Assembly (NCBI GenBank): GCA_963778465.1
Contig: CAVZUK010000003.1
Span: 124,001 to 188,000 of the forward strand
DNA from: CAVZBW01 sp963778465
GTDB lineage: Bacteria; Actinomycetota; Acidimicrobiia; Acidimicrobiales; RAAP-2
Length of the DNA: 64,000 nt
Direction: 5' to 3'
Shown here piece by piece: positions 54,011-62,738 of this stretch (position 1 is its first letter; every line of letters starts with the position of its first letter). The notes beneath the pieces were generated by a model, which searched no databases, was not told where the DNA came from, and saw nothing but the letters and a program-made list of their open reading frames with translations. The translations under genes and the position numbers were made by a program.

Positions 54011-55495
54011 ATGGTGAGCTGGGCCCAGCCCACGCCGGAGGCGACGGCCCCCGTCCCTGCTTCCCAGGTCGTGGACCTCTCCGTCCTGCCGAACGCCCGC
54101 CAGCGGCGGTGGACCGCCGCACTGCGGCTCCCCCTCGCCGTCCCCCACCTGTTCGTGCTGTTCTTCCTCGGGCTGGCCGCCTTTGTCGTGGTCGTGATCG
54201 GCTGGTTTGGGGCACTGTTCACTGGGCGGCTCCCGGGCTTCGCCACCGAGTACCTGAGCGGTTACGTGCGGTGGTCGGTGCGGGTCAACGCCTACCTCTT
54301 CTTCCTTACGGACCGCTACCCCCCGTTCAGCTTCGACCCGGTGCCGGAGTACCCCGTCCGCCTGGCCTTCCGCCCGGGGCGGCTCAACCGCTGGGCCGTG
54401 CTCTTCCGGATCATCCTCGTGATCCCCGCCTACGTGGTGTTGTCGGTGGTGACCAGCGGCGCCAACCTCGTCTCGATCGTCTCGTGGGCCGCCACCTGGA
54501 TCACGGCGAGGTTGCCCGAGCCCTTCTACGAGGCGTTCCGGGTGGTGGTGCGACTCGAGGCCCGGTTCTGGGCCTACCTGGGCATGCTGAGCTCGGAGTA
54601 CCCCTGGTGGGGCATGTTCGGGGACGAGGCGCCGATCGGGGCGACAACGCTTCCGCCGCCGGGCTACTACCCCGGCGCCTGGGCAACCCCGGCACGGTCG
54701 AGCTACCCACCACCGGCCACGACGGCAGTGCCGCCACCGCCACCGCCGCCAGTGGCTCCTCCTCCGCCCGCCTACCCGCCGCCTCCGGTGGGTTACCCGC
54801 CACCACCGGTCGGCTACCCGCCGCCGCCCGTGCCCGAGCCGCCGCCACCCTCCCCGGAGCCTCCACCCGCCTACGAGCCCCCGCCCGTCGACGAACCGGT
54901 CCCCGCGGCGCCCGCAGAGATGCCCGTCTACCCAGTGGGCACTCCCGGGGCCGCACCGCCCGGGTTCGAAGCGCAGCCGGTGGCGTACCCCTCCGCGCGC
55001 TCCGAGCCGTCGTGGCTCCTCCCCTTGAGAGGCGGCGGCAGGGCCCTGCTCATCATCATGATCGTGCTCGGGATCCTCTCGTCGGCGGCCAACGGAGCGA
55101 TCAACGCGTGGGTCGGGACGAAGACCACCGCCATCCAGGCTCGTGACGACACGACGTCGGCCTACAACACGCTGGTGGACGACATCAACCACTACAGCTC
55201 CACCGTGCAGAGCTGCTCGACGCTGCCGTGCGCGCGGAATGCGGCGAGCCGGGCCGGCGACGATCTCGGCAGCTTCTCGTCGACGATCTCGGACATCGAC
55301 TACCCCGACGCCGCCTCGGGGGACGCCACCCAGCTCGAGTCGAGCGCGCTTGCGGCACAGCAGACCTTCGTCGTGCTCTCCCATGTCGACAGCGGTGCGG
55401 CGTTCGGCGCGCTGTCCCGAGTGGTGGGCAACCGGTTGGACGCCGTGGAGTCCGACTACCACCAACTGGTCGACGAGCTCAACCAGCTGGGTTGA
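54011..55495 (+). CDS. DUF4389 membrane protein with proline-rich linker
   Basis: 494 residues from ATG 54011. The DUF4389 N-terminal half has two hydrophobic helices (LAVPHLFVLFFLGLAAFVVVV and FRIILVIPAYVVLSVV), with VRVNAYLFFLTDRYPPFSFD between. A Pro/Tyr-rich linker with repeated PPPVGYPPPP follows, then a third membrane helix (ALLIIMIVLGILSSAANGAI) and an extracytoplasmic helical domain. No enzymatic motif is seen. A GGTG-rich leader leaves the start a little uncertain. Confidence 0.75.
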   Translation: MVSWAQPTPEATAPVPASQVVDLSVLPNARQRRWTAALRLPLAVPHLFVLFFLGLAAFVVVVIGWFGALFTGRLPGFATEYLSGYVRWSVRVNAYLFFLTDRYPPFSFDPVPEYPVRLAFRPGRLNRWAVLFRIILVIPAYVVLSVVTSGANLVSIVSWAATWITARLPEPFYEAFRVVVRLEARFWAYLGMLSSEYPWWGMFGDEAPIGATTLPPPGYYPGAWATPARSSYPPPATTAVPPPPPPPVAPPPPAYPPPPVGYPPPPVGYPPPPVPEPPPPSPEPPPAYEPPPVDEPVPAAPAEMPVYPVGTPGAAPPGFEAQPVAYPSARSEPSWLLPLRGGGRALLIIMIVLGILSSAANGAINAWVGTKTTAIQARDDTTSAYNTLVDDINHYSSTVQSCSTLPCARNAASRAGDDLGSFSSTISDIDYPDAASGDATQLESSALAAQQTFVVLSHVDSGAAFGALSRVVGNRLDAVESDYHQLVDELNQLG

Positions 55496-55547
55496 CCGTT
55501 CGGCTCGCACAGAGCGGGCCCCGGCTGACGCCGGTACGGTTTGGGAC

Positions 55548-55934
55548 ATGACACCGACCGATGTGGTCAATGCGTTCATTTCCGCCGTCGAGGCCCGAGA
55601 CCTGGATGCGGCGGTCCAGCTGATGGCGGACGACGTCGTCTACGACAACGTGCCGATGCCCACGATCAACGGGACGGCCGGGGTGCGCGAGTTCCTCGGG
55701 CCCTTCATCGAGTCGTCGTCGAAGGTCGAGTTCGAGGTCCATCGCCAGCTCGCCGACGGCAACACCGTGATGAACGAGCGCATCGACCGCTTCTTCATGG
55801 AGGCCATGACGGTCGAGATCCCGGTGGTGGGCGTGTGGGAGGTCGAGGGTGACAAGATCGTGCTCTGGCGCGACTACTTCGACATGAGCATGGCGACCGG
55901 CGGTGGTGGGACTCCCGAAACGGGCCCGTCCTGA
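55548..55934 (+). CDS. SnoaL/limonene-1,2-epoxide hydrolase-like protein
   Basis: 128 residues from ATG 55548. The NTF2-like fold begins VVNAFISAVEARDLDAAVQLMADDVVYDNVPM. NERIDRFF and WRDYFDM supply Asn, Arg and Asp residues at positions typical of the catalytic set in limonene-1,2-epoxide hydrolases. It lies 52 bases after the DUF4389 gene. Function is inferred from fold only; steroid isomerase-like roles are alternatives. Confidence 0.8.
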   Translation: MTPTDVVNAFISAVEARDLDAAVQLMADDVVYDNVPMPTINGTAGVREFLGPFIESSSKVEFEVHRQLADGNTVMNERIDRFFMEAMTVEIPVVGVWEVEGDKIVLWRDYFDMSMATGGGGTPETGPS

Positions 55935-56000
55935 GCGCAACGGCCGTCATCGGCATCGACCGACCGTCCGACGGGCGCGAGTCGTCGTAACGTCTGTGCC

Positions 56001-57122
56001 GTGAGCCAGGGGCGCCGCTTCGCCGTCGGAATGATCGCGGTCCTCCTCGGGGCCGCGAGCCCGCTCGCGACGGCTGCGGTAGCGCAGGGAGCTTCGGCGG
56101 CCGGCCCGTCCGGCCAAGCGATCACCGCCTCCGACGTCGCGGCGGACGTGAGCGGGGCGGGCTCGGTCGGGATCGAGGCCTCGATCTACCCGGGGACGTC
56201 CGGGCAGGCGACGTGCGATGCGCCTGCCGAGATCGGCGCCATGTCCCAGGGTTCTCTCGCCGTCGTCAAGCCCCAGTACCTGAGCGTGGGCAACGACGGG
56301 CGGGTCGCGGTCGTCTCCGCGCGGCAGATGCCGTGCAACGGGTACCAGCCGGCGGCCCTGCGCCAGCTCCGGTCCGCCGCCAAGCAGGTCTTCGTGACCG
56401 TACCGGCGGGCCCCACGGCGACGGCGGCGGCGCTCGCCACGCCGGCGGCCATGGCCGCGGCCCAGCAGGCCATCACGTCGTTCGTGAGCCAGCACCGCCT
56501 CCAGGGGGCCGAGCTCGACTTCCAGCCGACCGGGTGGTCCCAGGATCTCTGGAGCTCCTACATGACCTTTGTCTCGGGCCTCGTCGCCTCGCTCGGTGCC
56601 GCGGGGGGCACGCTCGAGGTGGACCTGCCCGCCTGGACCAGCACGCCCCCCGATGCCGAGCGCTATGCCAACCCCGTCGCCGCGGGGGCCAAGCTCGTCG
56701 TCATGGCGCTCGATCATCAGTACGTGCAGGCGTGCAGCCCGATCGCGCCGTACTCGTGGCTCCGCTCGGTGGTGGAGTACGCGGAGTCTCAGGTCGCGGC
56801 CTCGTCCCTCGTGGTGGGCATCCCCTCGTACGGCTACATCGCCCGCTCTTGTTCCTCGATCACTGCGGTGCGCGACAACGTGCCGTACGTGTCGATGCAG
56901 GTGCAGCCCGGCTTCCCCTCCTCGCCACCGGACGTGGCGACCCACCGTGATCCGGCGTCGGGCGAGATCCGCTGGCGGGACGGGCAGACGCAGTACGACT
57001 ACGTCGACGCCATCGCGATGCGCTCGAAGCTCCGCCTCGTCCAGGGTCTCGGGGTCACGGAGGTCTCGGTGTGGGCCCTCGGCGGTAATCCCTGGTTCAC
57101 GGGCGACCCCGGCGCGAGCTGA
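56001..57122 (+). CDS. secreted GH18-like protein lacking the catalytic Glu
   Basis: 373 residues from GTG 56001, with an N-terminal signal peptide (FAVGMIAVLLGAASPLATAA). The barrel resembles GH18 and YaaH-like proteins, with QGAELDFQPTGW at the place of DGIDLDWE. The usual catalytic Glu of DxxDxDxE appears as Gln, and the first Asp is Glu. VVGIPSYGY and EVSVWALGGNPW match later barrel strands. It is probably a carbohydrate-binding rather than a hydrolytic protein. It is 41 bases before the metallopeptidase gene. Confidence 0.75.
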   Translation: MSQGRRFAVGMIAVLLGAASPLATAAVAQGASAAGPSGQAITASDVAADVSGAGSVGIEASIYPGTSGQATCDAPAEIGAMSQGSLAVVKPQYLSVGNDGRVAVVSARQMPCNGYQPAALRQLRSAAKQVFVTVPAGPTATAAALATPAAMAAAQQAITSFVSQHRLQGAELDFQPTGWSQDLWSSYMTFVSGLVASLGAAGGTLEVDLPAWTSTPPDAERYANPVAAGAKLVVMALDHQYVQACSPIAPYSWLRSVVEYAESQVAASSLVVGIPSYGYIARSCSSITAVRDNVPYVSMQVQPGFPSSPPDVATHRDPASGEIRWRDGQTQYDYVDAIAMRSKLRLVQGLGVTEVSVWALGGNPWFTGDPGAS

Positions 57123-57163
57123 GATCCGCATAACCGTTGGTCCGACCGCGCACAATAGAGCCC

Positions 57164-57793
57164 ATGCTCGACGAACCCGAGGTTGACACGCGTCAGCTCC
57201 GTTGGCCCGAAGATCTGGAGGCCCCACCGGCACCCGTCGACCTCACACTGGTCGAGCCCGTCGAGGGCTCCCCGCCGCTCGAGCCCCGCGTGGTCGTCCG
57301 GACGAGCCGCAGGCGGCGCAAGACGGCATCGGCACACTGGGAGGGCTCGAGCATCGTCGTCCTGCTGCCTGCGCACGTGCCGCTCAGTGACCGCTCGGAG
57401 CTCGTCGACCATCTCGTCCAGCGGGTCCTGACCAAGCGGCCGCACCTGTCGTCCTCCGACGAGGCGCTCGAGCAGCGCGCCGCCGCCCTCGCCGACCGCT
57501 TCGTCGACGGGGTGCGCCCGACGAGCATCCGCTGGGTCTCCAACCAGGCCAAGAGATGGGGCTCGTGCTCCACCCGCTCCGGCGAGATCCGGCTCTCCCA
57601 CCGGTTGCGAATGGTGCCGGGATGGGTTCTCGACGCCACCATCGTCCACGAGCTGGCCCACCTCGTGCATCCGGACCACTCGAGCGCCTTCCACGCCCTG
57701 GCCGATCGCTACCCGCGCCAGCGGGAGGCGGCGGTCTTCCTCGAGGGCTACTCGCTCGGCCTCGAGGCCGCGCCGGAGGTCGCGGGGGGCTGA
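57164..57793 (+). CDS. YgjP-like metallopeptidase (M48/DUF45)
   Basis: 209 residues from ATG 57164. The zinc-binding motif is DATIVHELAHLVHPDHSSAFHALAD (HExxH plus third His). SNQAKRWGSCSTRSGEIRLSHRLRMVP is the RWGSC signature of the YgjP/DUF45 family. Members are cytoplasmic peptidases of unknown substrate. The N-terminal 40 residues are Pro/Asp-rich and unusual. It forms a rightward run with the GH18-like gene. Confidence 0.88.
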   Translation: MLDEPEVDTRQLRWPEDLEAPPAPVDLTLVEPVEGSPPLEPRVVVRTSRRRRKTASAHWEGSSIVVLLPAHVPLSDRSELVDHLVQRVLTKRPHLSSSDEALEQRAAALADRFVDGVRPTSIRWVSNQAKRWGSCSTRSGEIRLSHRLRMVPGWVLDATIVHELAHLVHPDHSSAFHALADRYPRQREAAVFLEGYSLGLEAAPEVAGG

Positions 57794-57911
57794 CCGGGTA
57801 ATTCCTGCCTCCGGACGTCCCGGACGTTGGCGGGTCGGGCGCCGGCCGGCGGGAGCTCCCGCGAGGGGCCCCGAAGGTCCGTTCGGGCGCAATGCGCCCT
57901 ACGATGGAAGC

Positions 57912-58374
57912 GTGGTATTGGGCTACGTCCAGGGCTGGTATGGGGGCGGTAGCTGGGTGATCCTCGCATTCTTGGCCCTGGCCCTGTTCCGGATCTTTGC
58001 CGCCCGGAACCGTAGGGGGGGCATGCCTCCCGGCCGTCCGGGGCCGGGTCGCTCGTGGATGTCCGGTCCGGGCATGGCGTCGCGCATCGCTCCGCCACCG
58101 ACGGACCAGGCAGAGCACGTGACCTCCGAGGCGGGGCAGGGCATCCCGGCGGGTTGGTTCGCCGATCCCTCGGGTCGCTTCGAGCAGCGCTACTGGTCGG
58201 GCACCGAGTGGACCGAGCACGTCACCAAGGGCGGGGTGCCGTCGAGCGATCCCCCGCCGGCTCGCCAGGACGCCCCGGAGGTCGACAAGGCTCCGGACCG
58301 ACCCGCGGCTGGCGGCGTTGCGGGCGGTGCGACGCCCGACCCCGGATTCCAAGGCCCAGGACGACTCGCGCTAG
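57912..58374 (+). CDS. small DUF2510 membrane protein, frameshifted tail
   Basis: From GTG 57912 the protein has one N-terminal membrane helix (WVILAFLALALFRIFA) and a DUF2510 domain (PAGWFADPSGRFEQRYWSGTEWTEHV). After about 58330 the literal frame runs to 58607, overlapping the LuxR gene by 200 bases. One base to the right the frame gives TPDSKAQDDSR and a stop at 58374, before the LuxR gene ends. I infer one extra base in GC-rich 58320-58345. The role of DUF2510 is unknown. Confidence 0.72.
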
Positions 58375-58405
58375 GCCGGCGGGCTCCCGGCGATCGGGGC
58401 CCCGC

Positions 58406-59179
58406 TCAGCGCAGAGCCAACCCGTCAGAATCCTCGTTGGGCGACCCGTCGGGCAAGGCCGTCCCGTTGGCCAGCGCAACGGCGGCGATCTGGGACTTGA
58501 CGTTGAGCTTCCTCAGGATCGAGCGGATGTGGGCCCGCACCGTGCTGAGCGCCATCCGTTGCATCCTTGCGATGTCGCACGCCGGGTATCCCCCGACGAG
58601 GAAGTAGAGGACGCGCAATTCGATCGTGGTCAACTGGGTCAGGCGATCGAGTCGGTCGTCCGAGAACCTCTCCCCGAGCGCTGCCCCCAGCGGTACGTCC
58701 CCGCCCCGGGACTCCTCGCCTCCCTCACAGATGACGTCCAGGGCCTCTCCGACACGGTCCACCGGCACGACGGCGCTCGCACCGTTCTTGAGGCACATGG
58801 CGACGCCGGCCGGGCGAAGCCCGGCGTCGACCAAGGCCACCGTGGCACCGAGCTCCGCGGCCGCCGCGGTGAGCTGGGACCAGGTCTCCCACGGGACGGC
58901 GCTGTCGATGGAGCCCCAGTCCGACGGCACGGGGTGCACCACGATCAGGGCGACCGCACCGTCGTCCAGCCCGGCGTCGGTCAGCTCGGCCAGGCCGTCC
59001 GCCCCCACGAGCTCGACGTGGAGGCCCCGGGCGTCCGCCTCTGACATGACCCACTTGGCGACGTGGCGCGGGCTCGTCGCGTCGAGCGGCGTCCGCTCCA
59101 CGATGAAGAGTGGACGCCCAGTCCAACGAACGTTCGATTCCGCCTCTGGCGCAGAACCTTCGCCCGAGAGTGATCGCAT
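58406..59179 (-). CDS. orphan LuxR/NarL-type regulator with degenerate receiver
   Basis: 257 residues from ATG 59179. The C-terminal LuxR HTH reads LTTIELRVLYFLVGGYPACDIARMQRMALSTVRAHIRSILRKLNVKS. The N-terminal half has receiver-like beta-alpha order (ending CLKNGASAVVPVDRVGEALDVI), but the phosphoacceptor Asp is not evident: the central strand reads ALIVVHPVP, and the acidic pair is weak. No partner histidine kinase lies in the window. It is divergent from the WxL-like gene and could control it through the 59319 dyad. Confidence 0.82.
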   Translation of the reverse strand: MRSLSGEGSAPEAESNVRWTGRPLFIVERTPLDATSPRHVAKWVMSEADARGLHVELVGADGLAELTDAGLDDGAVALIVVHPVPSDWGSIDSAVPWETWSQLTAAAAELGATVALVDAGLRPAGVAMCLKNGASAVVPVDRVGEALDVICEGGEESRGGDVPLGAALGERFSDDRLDRLTQLTTIELRVLYFLVGGYPACDIARMQRMALSTVRAHIRSILRKLNVKSQIAAVALANGTALPDGSPNEDSDGLALR

Positions 59180-59318
59180 GGGACCCTTCCTCTAGCCGGT
59201 GACCGACTGCCCTCAGATCCCTCCCACAGGCGCATCCCACGCGCCTCCCCCTCTGGGATTCCCCAGACGTACGTTACCGCTCCTCCCCCGAGGTCCGCGG
59301 GAACGCGCCGAGCAGTGT

Positions 59319-59336
59319 ACTGCAACACGTTGCAGT
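59319..59336. promoter_or_regulatory. 18-bp dyad, candidate LuxR-type operator
   Basis: ACTGCAAC-AC-GTTGCAGT, perfect arms of eight bases. Its size and symmetry suit a dimeric LuxR/NarL-type HTH. It lies 140 bases before the regulator start. Confidence 0.6.
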
Positions 59337-59403
59337 GTGTCCGTCAGGCGACTGTAAGGGTCCCGGGGCTGCAGTGACCCAGCCCAAGGGGCAAATTGTG
59401 AAG

Positions 59404-59425
59404 CGTCAAATTATCAATTTTGACG
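59404..59425. promoter_or_regulatory. AT-rich inverted repeat upstream of WxL-like gene
   Basis: CGTCAAA and TTTGACG are perfect 7-bp arms around ttatcaat, 260 bases before the WxL-like start codon. The AT-rich composition is rare in this window. It may be an operator or part of a structured leader. Confidence 0.5.
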
Positions 59426-59684
59426 ATTGTGCCCGTGTTACCGCCCCGTTACGTTCTCATCGGCCAGGTAGGGTGCCAGGAATTTTGCCATTCCCTGCGC
59501 GGCGAACTGTTGGCGTTCCGGAGGGTGGATGAGGGAGCGAGTCGGGCCCGAACCCGCATCTCCAAGGGGGAGAGGGGGTCCACGAAGGTCGCAAGCGTCT
59601 CGACTGTGTGTCTTTCTCAGGCCCGAGCGCCTCGCGCAAAAGCGGAGGACATGCTCCGGAATAGCCAAAAGGAGAGCAATATTT

Positions 59685-61550
59685 ATGGATCCCTATAAGA
59701 AGCGCAGAGGAATACGTGTCCTCGGCGCCGTAGCGCTGATGGGAGGGGCGGCCACCGGACTTGTTGGCCTCGGCAGCCTCGCGGTCAGCGGTCCGGCGGG
59801 CGCTGTCAACAACAACCCGGTGGGCAACCCGACGAGCCCGGCCGTCTCGTACGAGTCGGACTGCACGTCGTCGCTCGAAGCCGGGGAGGCGGCACCGTTT
59901 TCCACCAGTACGGTGATCAACACCACGGAGGACAGCGGGGCGGCCACCGGCTCGACGTTCGGCATCGCCGGATCGGTGTCCGAGACGCTGGTCGGTCCCA
60001 TTGTCGCTGGGGTCAACGGAAGCGTTATCGGTCCGTCGTCGTTCTGGAACCTCCAGGTGACGCAGACCTTCGGGTCTACCGACGGGACTGCCACCGGCAC
60101 ATACACGTACACCACGCCGACCTTCGCCAACCAGACGGACGGCGGTGCGGTGTCGAGTGCCTCATGGGGCAACGCCAGCACCACGCTGACCGGTGACTTC
60201 AGCGGCGCAACGGTTGGAGACTCCGTCAGCGGCACCGGTATCCCGAGCACGGCGGTTATCACGGTCATCAACGGGACCACGAGTGCCACCATTAGCGCGG
60301 CGACCACTGCTGCCGGATCCGGAAAGGTCGGATACGGTCACGCGATCACGTTTACCGACAACTCGATGGCTTCGCCGGCGACCGCCTTCACCACCAACGG
60401 GACTCCCGGTGGCAAGGCCAGTGTCGGCATCATCGGCACCACGTCGGTTGGTGTGGTGACCTCCGCCCTGACCATCGGCTTCGGTGGCGCGGAGGGCGTG
60501 GGTACGGCCAACTGCCTGCTGACCGGCTGGCAGAGCACGAACCCCGGCCCGGTGCAGACGTTCGCCACCACCCCGCAGTTCCCTCCGGGGACCTTGACGG
60601 ACCTGGTGGCGGCCAGTGGTGGGGCTATCACCCAGCCGGGGACGACTCAGGCCATTACGCCTGAGGCCGGCGCCTACGTGAACTTGAACCCGAACCCGCC
60701 GACGGCCAACCCTGCCAGCTACAACCTGGGTAACGGGGCCACAGTCACCGAAACGCTTCCCGTGACGCCTGGCACCGACCCGGTGGGAGGCTGCAACTTG
60801 GTCAGCGGTCCGGGCGACGCCGACAACTCGGTGACGATCAACAACACCCCGTCAACGTGTACGGCGCATATCACGAACAGCGGCAGCACACCGGAGACGG
60901 ACACGTTCACGTACAACGCGTACGACAACCAGACCCCGCCGAACACCGGCAACACGGCTACCGTCACCCTGCACATCGGGACGCCACCGGTGGACCAGGA
61001 GATCGGTCAGCAGGTGAACGCGGGACAGCTGGTGGTGAGCTGCCAGGGCCCCGGCACCTCGGGATACCCGACGAACACGCTGCTGACGTGTCCGATCATC
61101 AACTTGCCGGCGATCACGCTGAACGGTGTCACGCAGACCACGACCGATCCGGCCAACACGATTTACGTGTCGGACAGCCGCGGTGACCCGACGAGCGGGT
61201 GGACGCTGACCAGCTACATGGTCCCGACGTCTTCCAACACCAACCCCGCGTGCTCATCCGTTGCGGCCTTCTGCAACCAGAGCACCGGCAGCGGTACCGG
61301 GAACGCCGTGATCTCCGGTAGTGAGCTGGCCATCAGCGTGCCGGTGTGTGCCGACTACACGGGGAACACCAACCCGGTGACCCCAGGTCCGGCCGGTAAC
61401 TACGGCGGGACCCTGACCCTGTGCTCGACGAGTGCTGGGACGAGTGGAGGAACGTTCACATACAACACGGCCTTCACTCTGACCATCCCGCCGTCGGTGT
61501 TCGCAGGGCAGTACTACGGCACCGTCGAGTACCTGGTGACTGGTACCTGA
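59685..61550 (+). CDS. WxL-like secreted surface protein
   Basis: 621 residues from ATG 59685 with AAAAGGAGAG as ribosome-binding site. The signal peptide is LGAVALMGGAATGLVGLGSL and the rest is Thr/Gly/Ser/Asn-rich beta-strand sequence. Near the C-terminus YVSDSRGDPTSGWTLTSYM contains a WxL motif (WTL) like those of Gram-positive WxL proteins, and the protein ends FAGQYYGTVEYLVTG in the same style. The middle holds Ig-like repeats (NPASYNLGNGATVTETLPV). The locus continues with a DUF916-like gene, which supports the WxL assignment. GC3 is lower than elsewhere. Confidence 0.72.
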   Translation: MDPYKKRRGIRVLGAVALMGGAATGLVGLGSLAVSGPAGAVNNNPVGNPTSPAVSYESDCTSSLEAGEAAPFSTSTVINTTEDSGAATGSTFGIAGSVSETLVGPIVAGVNGSVIGPSSFWNLQVTQTFGSTDGTATGTYTYTTPTFANQTDGGAVSSASWGNASTTLTGDFSGATVGDSVSGTGIPSTAVITVINGTTSATISAATTAAGSGKVGYGHAITFTDNSMASPATAFTTNGTPGGKASVGIIGTTSVGVVTSALTIGFGGAEGVGTANCLLTGWQSTNPGPVQTFATTPQFPPGTLTDLVAASGGAITQPGTTQAITPEAGAYVNLNPNPPTANPASYNLGNGATVTETLPVTPGTDPVGGCNLVSGPGDADNSVTINNTPSTCTAHITNSGSTPETDTFTYNAYDNQTPPNTGNTATVTLHIGTPPVDQEIGQQVNAGQLVVSCQGPGTSGYPTNTLLTCPIINLPAITLNGVTQTTTDPANTIYVSDSRGDPTSGWTLTSYMVPTSSNTNPACSSVAAFCNQSTGSGTGNAVISGSELAISVPVCADYTGNTNPVTPGPAGNYGGTLTLCSTSAGTSGGTFTYNTAFTLTIPPSVFAGQYYGTVEYLVTGT

Positions 61551-61599
61551 TCGGGAGAAGCAGTAAAAAAGCAGCAATGAACTAAAGCAGTAGTGAATC

Positions 61600-61632
61600 G
61601 GGGAGGGTGGTGCCTTTGGCGCCACCCTCCCC
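61600..61632 (+). terminator. strong hairpin after WxL-like gene
   Basis: GGGGAGGGTGG and CCACCCTCCCC form eleven perfect pairs around a short inner stem (GCC-TTT-GGC). It is 50 bases after the stop and resembles a factor-independent terminator without U-tract. It may limit transcription into the DUF916-like gene. Confidence 0.7.
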
Positions 61633-61720
61633 ATCCGTCTGGGGGGTGTCTGTGCAAATCCGAAAGGTCGCGAGAGCGCGCCGCCAAGGCGTCATCCCTG
61701 TGAGGAGCGTGGCGGTGGGC

Positions 61721-62738
61721 ATGAGCCGACGTTGGCTGGCGGCCGTGGCTTCGCTGCTCCTTTGCTCGGGACTTCTCCTGACCCTTGGCGGGACAGCCTC
61801 TACGCCGGCTGGGGCCGCCGGCAACGGCATTTTCTCGGTCCAGCCGACCAGTCCTCCGGGGACCAACCCGATCTTCTTCCGTCCCGCTTTCACGCCCCAG
61901 CTCAAGGCGGGGGAGAACCTGAACGATTCGGTGACCGTCGTCAACGAGACGGGAGCCCCACTCACCCTCAACTCGACGCCGCCAACGGCTACACCACCCG
62001 GGCCGGTGCTTTCCATCCGGCCCGATTACTGGCCCAAGACGAACATGGGATCCTGGGTCCACCTCCCGTGTCCCAATCACCCTCCCGCCCACAGCGGGAT
62101 CTCGTCCCCTTCCTCTACGAGGTCCCCTCCGATGCCGGCCCTGGTGACTACGCCGGGGGCATCGTGGCCGAGGAGACCAACGGCACGGAATCCGGTAAGG
62201 GCTCCGTGAAGGTCCACGTGCTCCAGGCCGTCGGCTCGGCCGTCTACGGCGCGTCGCCGGACCGTGGAACCCCGCCTGGCCATAACGCAGGTCAGCGTCA
62301 GCATCGTGAACACCTCGGTTGCGACGCAGTTCGGCGGTGCGGTCGAGCACGGGTCGTGACTGGTGACCAAACCGGGAACGAGAACCTCAAACCCAAGGTC
62401 AAGGTTTCGCTGTCCCCCCTCATCGGAAGTGGGCCCCGATCAGGACGGTCAGCTTCCCCAGATCCTGACCGGCTCGACGGTGACGTTCGCCCAGACCTTC
62501 AAGGACGTCGTGCCGTTCGGTGACCTCACCGCCAACGTGACGGCCACCGCGAAGGGCGCGAGTGCGACCGGAAGCGGCGGCGCGATCGTGATCCCGTGGG
62601 CGCTCCTGCTCATCGTCATCGTCTTGATCGCCCTGATCGTTTTCCTGGTGTACCGGCGCCGGCGAGACATGGTCATCATGACCAAAGATGGGGGGTCCTC
62701 GGGAGGGAAGACCCCCATCTCCTCGACCAGTTCGAGAT
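61721..62738 (+). pseudogene. DUF916/WxLIP-like gene broken by several frameshifts
   Basis: From ATG 61721 a signal peptide (LAAVASLLLCSGLLLTLGG) is followed by FSVQPTSPPGTNPIFFRPAF and SVTVVNETGAPLTLN in one frame. The rest is recovered only by switching frames: LDAANGYTTRAGAF, then SIRPDYWPKTNMGSWVHLP, then LYEVPSDAGPGDYAGGIVAEE, then RLAITQVSVSIVNTSVATQF, VTGDQTGNENLKPKVKV and finally the helix ALLLIVIVLIALIVFLVY. This is the DUF916 layout (WxLIP; binds WxL proteins and peptidoglycan in Firmicutes). At least six frame changes occur in 800 bases, from real decay or poor consensus. Confidence 0.68.

Larger units (their letters stand above)
59180..59684. other. 505-bp divergent leader with two dyads
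   Basis: It contains the 18-bp dyad at 59319-59336 and the second dyad at 59404-59425, both in AT-richer patches. No ORF with a good start is seen. It should hold the promoters of the LuxR-type gene and of the WxL-like gene. Confidence 0.6.

Noticed and set aside
52583..55579. 998-codon leftward frame
   Set aside because: Only the part from 53827 is family-like; the rest is antisense to the DUF4389 gene and His/Arg/Gly-rich.
59180..59684. A known riboswitch (c-di-AMP type) in the WxL leader
   Set aside because: The conserved ydaO-type core sequences were not found; only simple dyads are visible.
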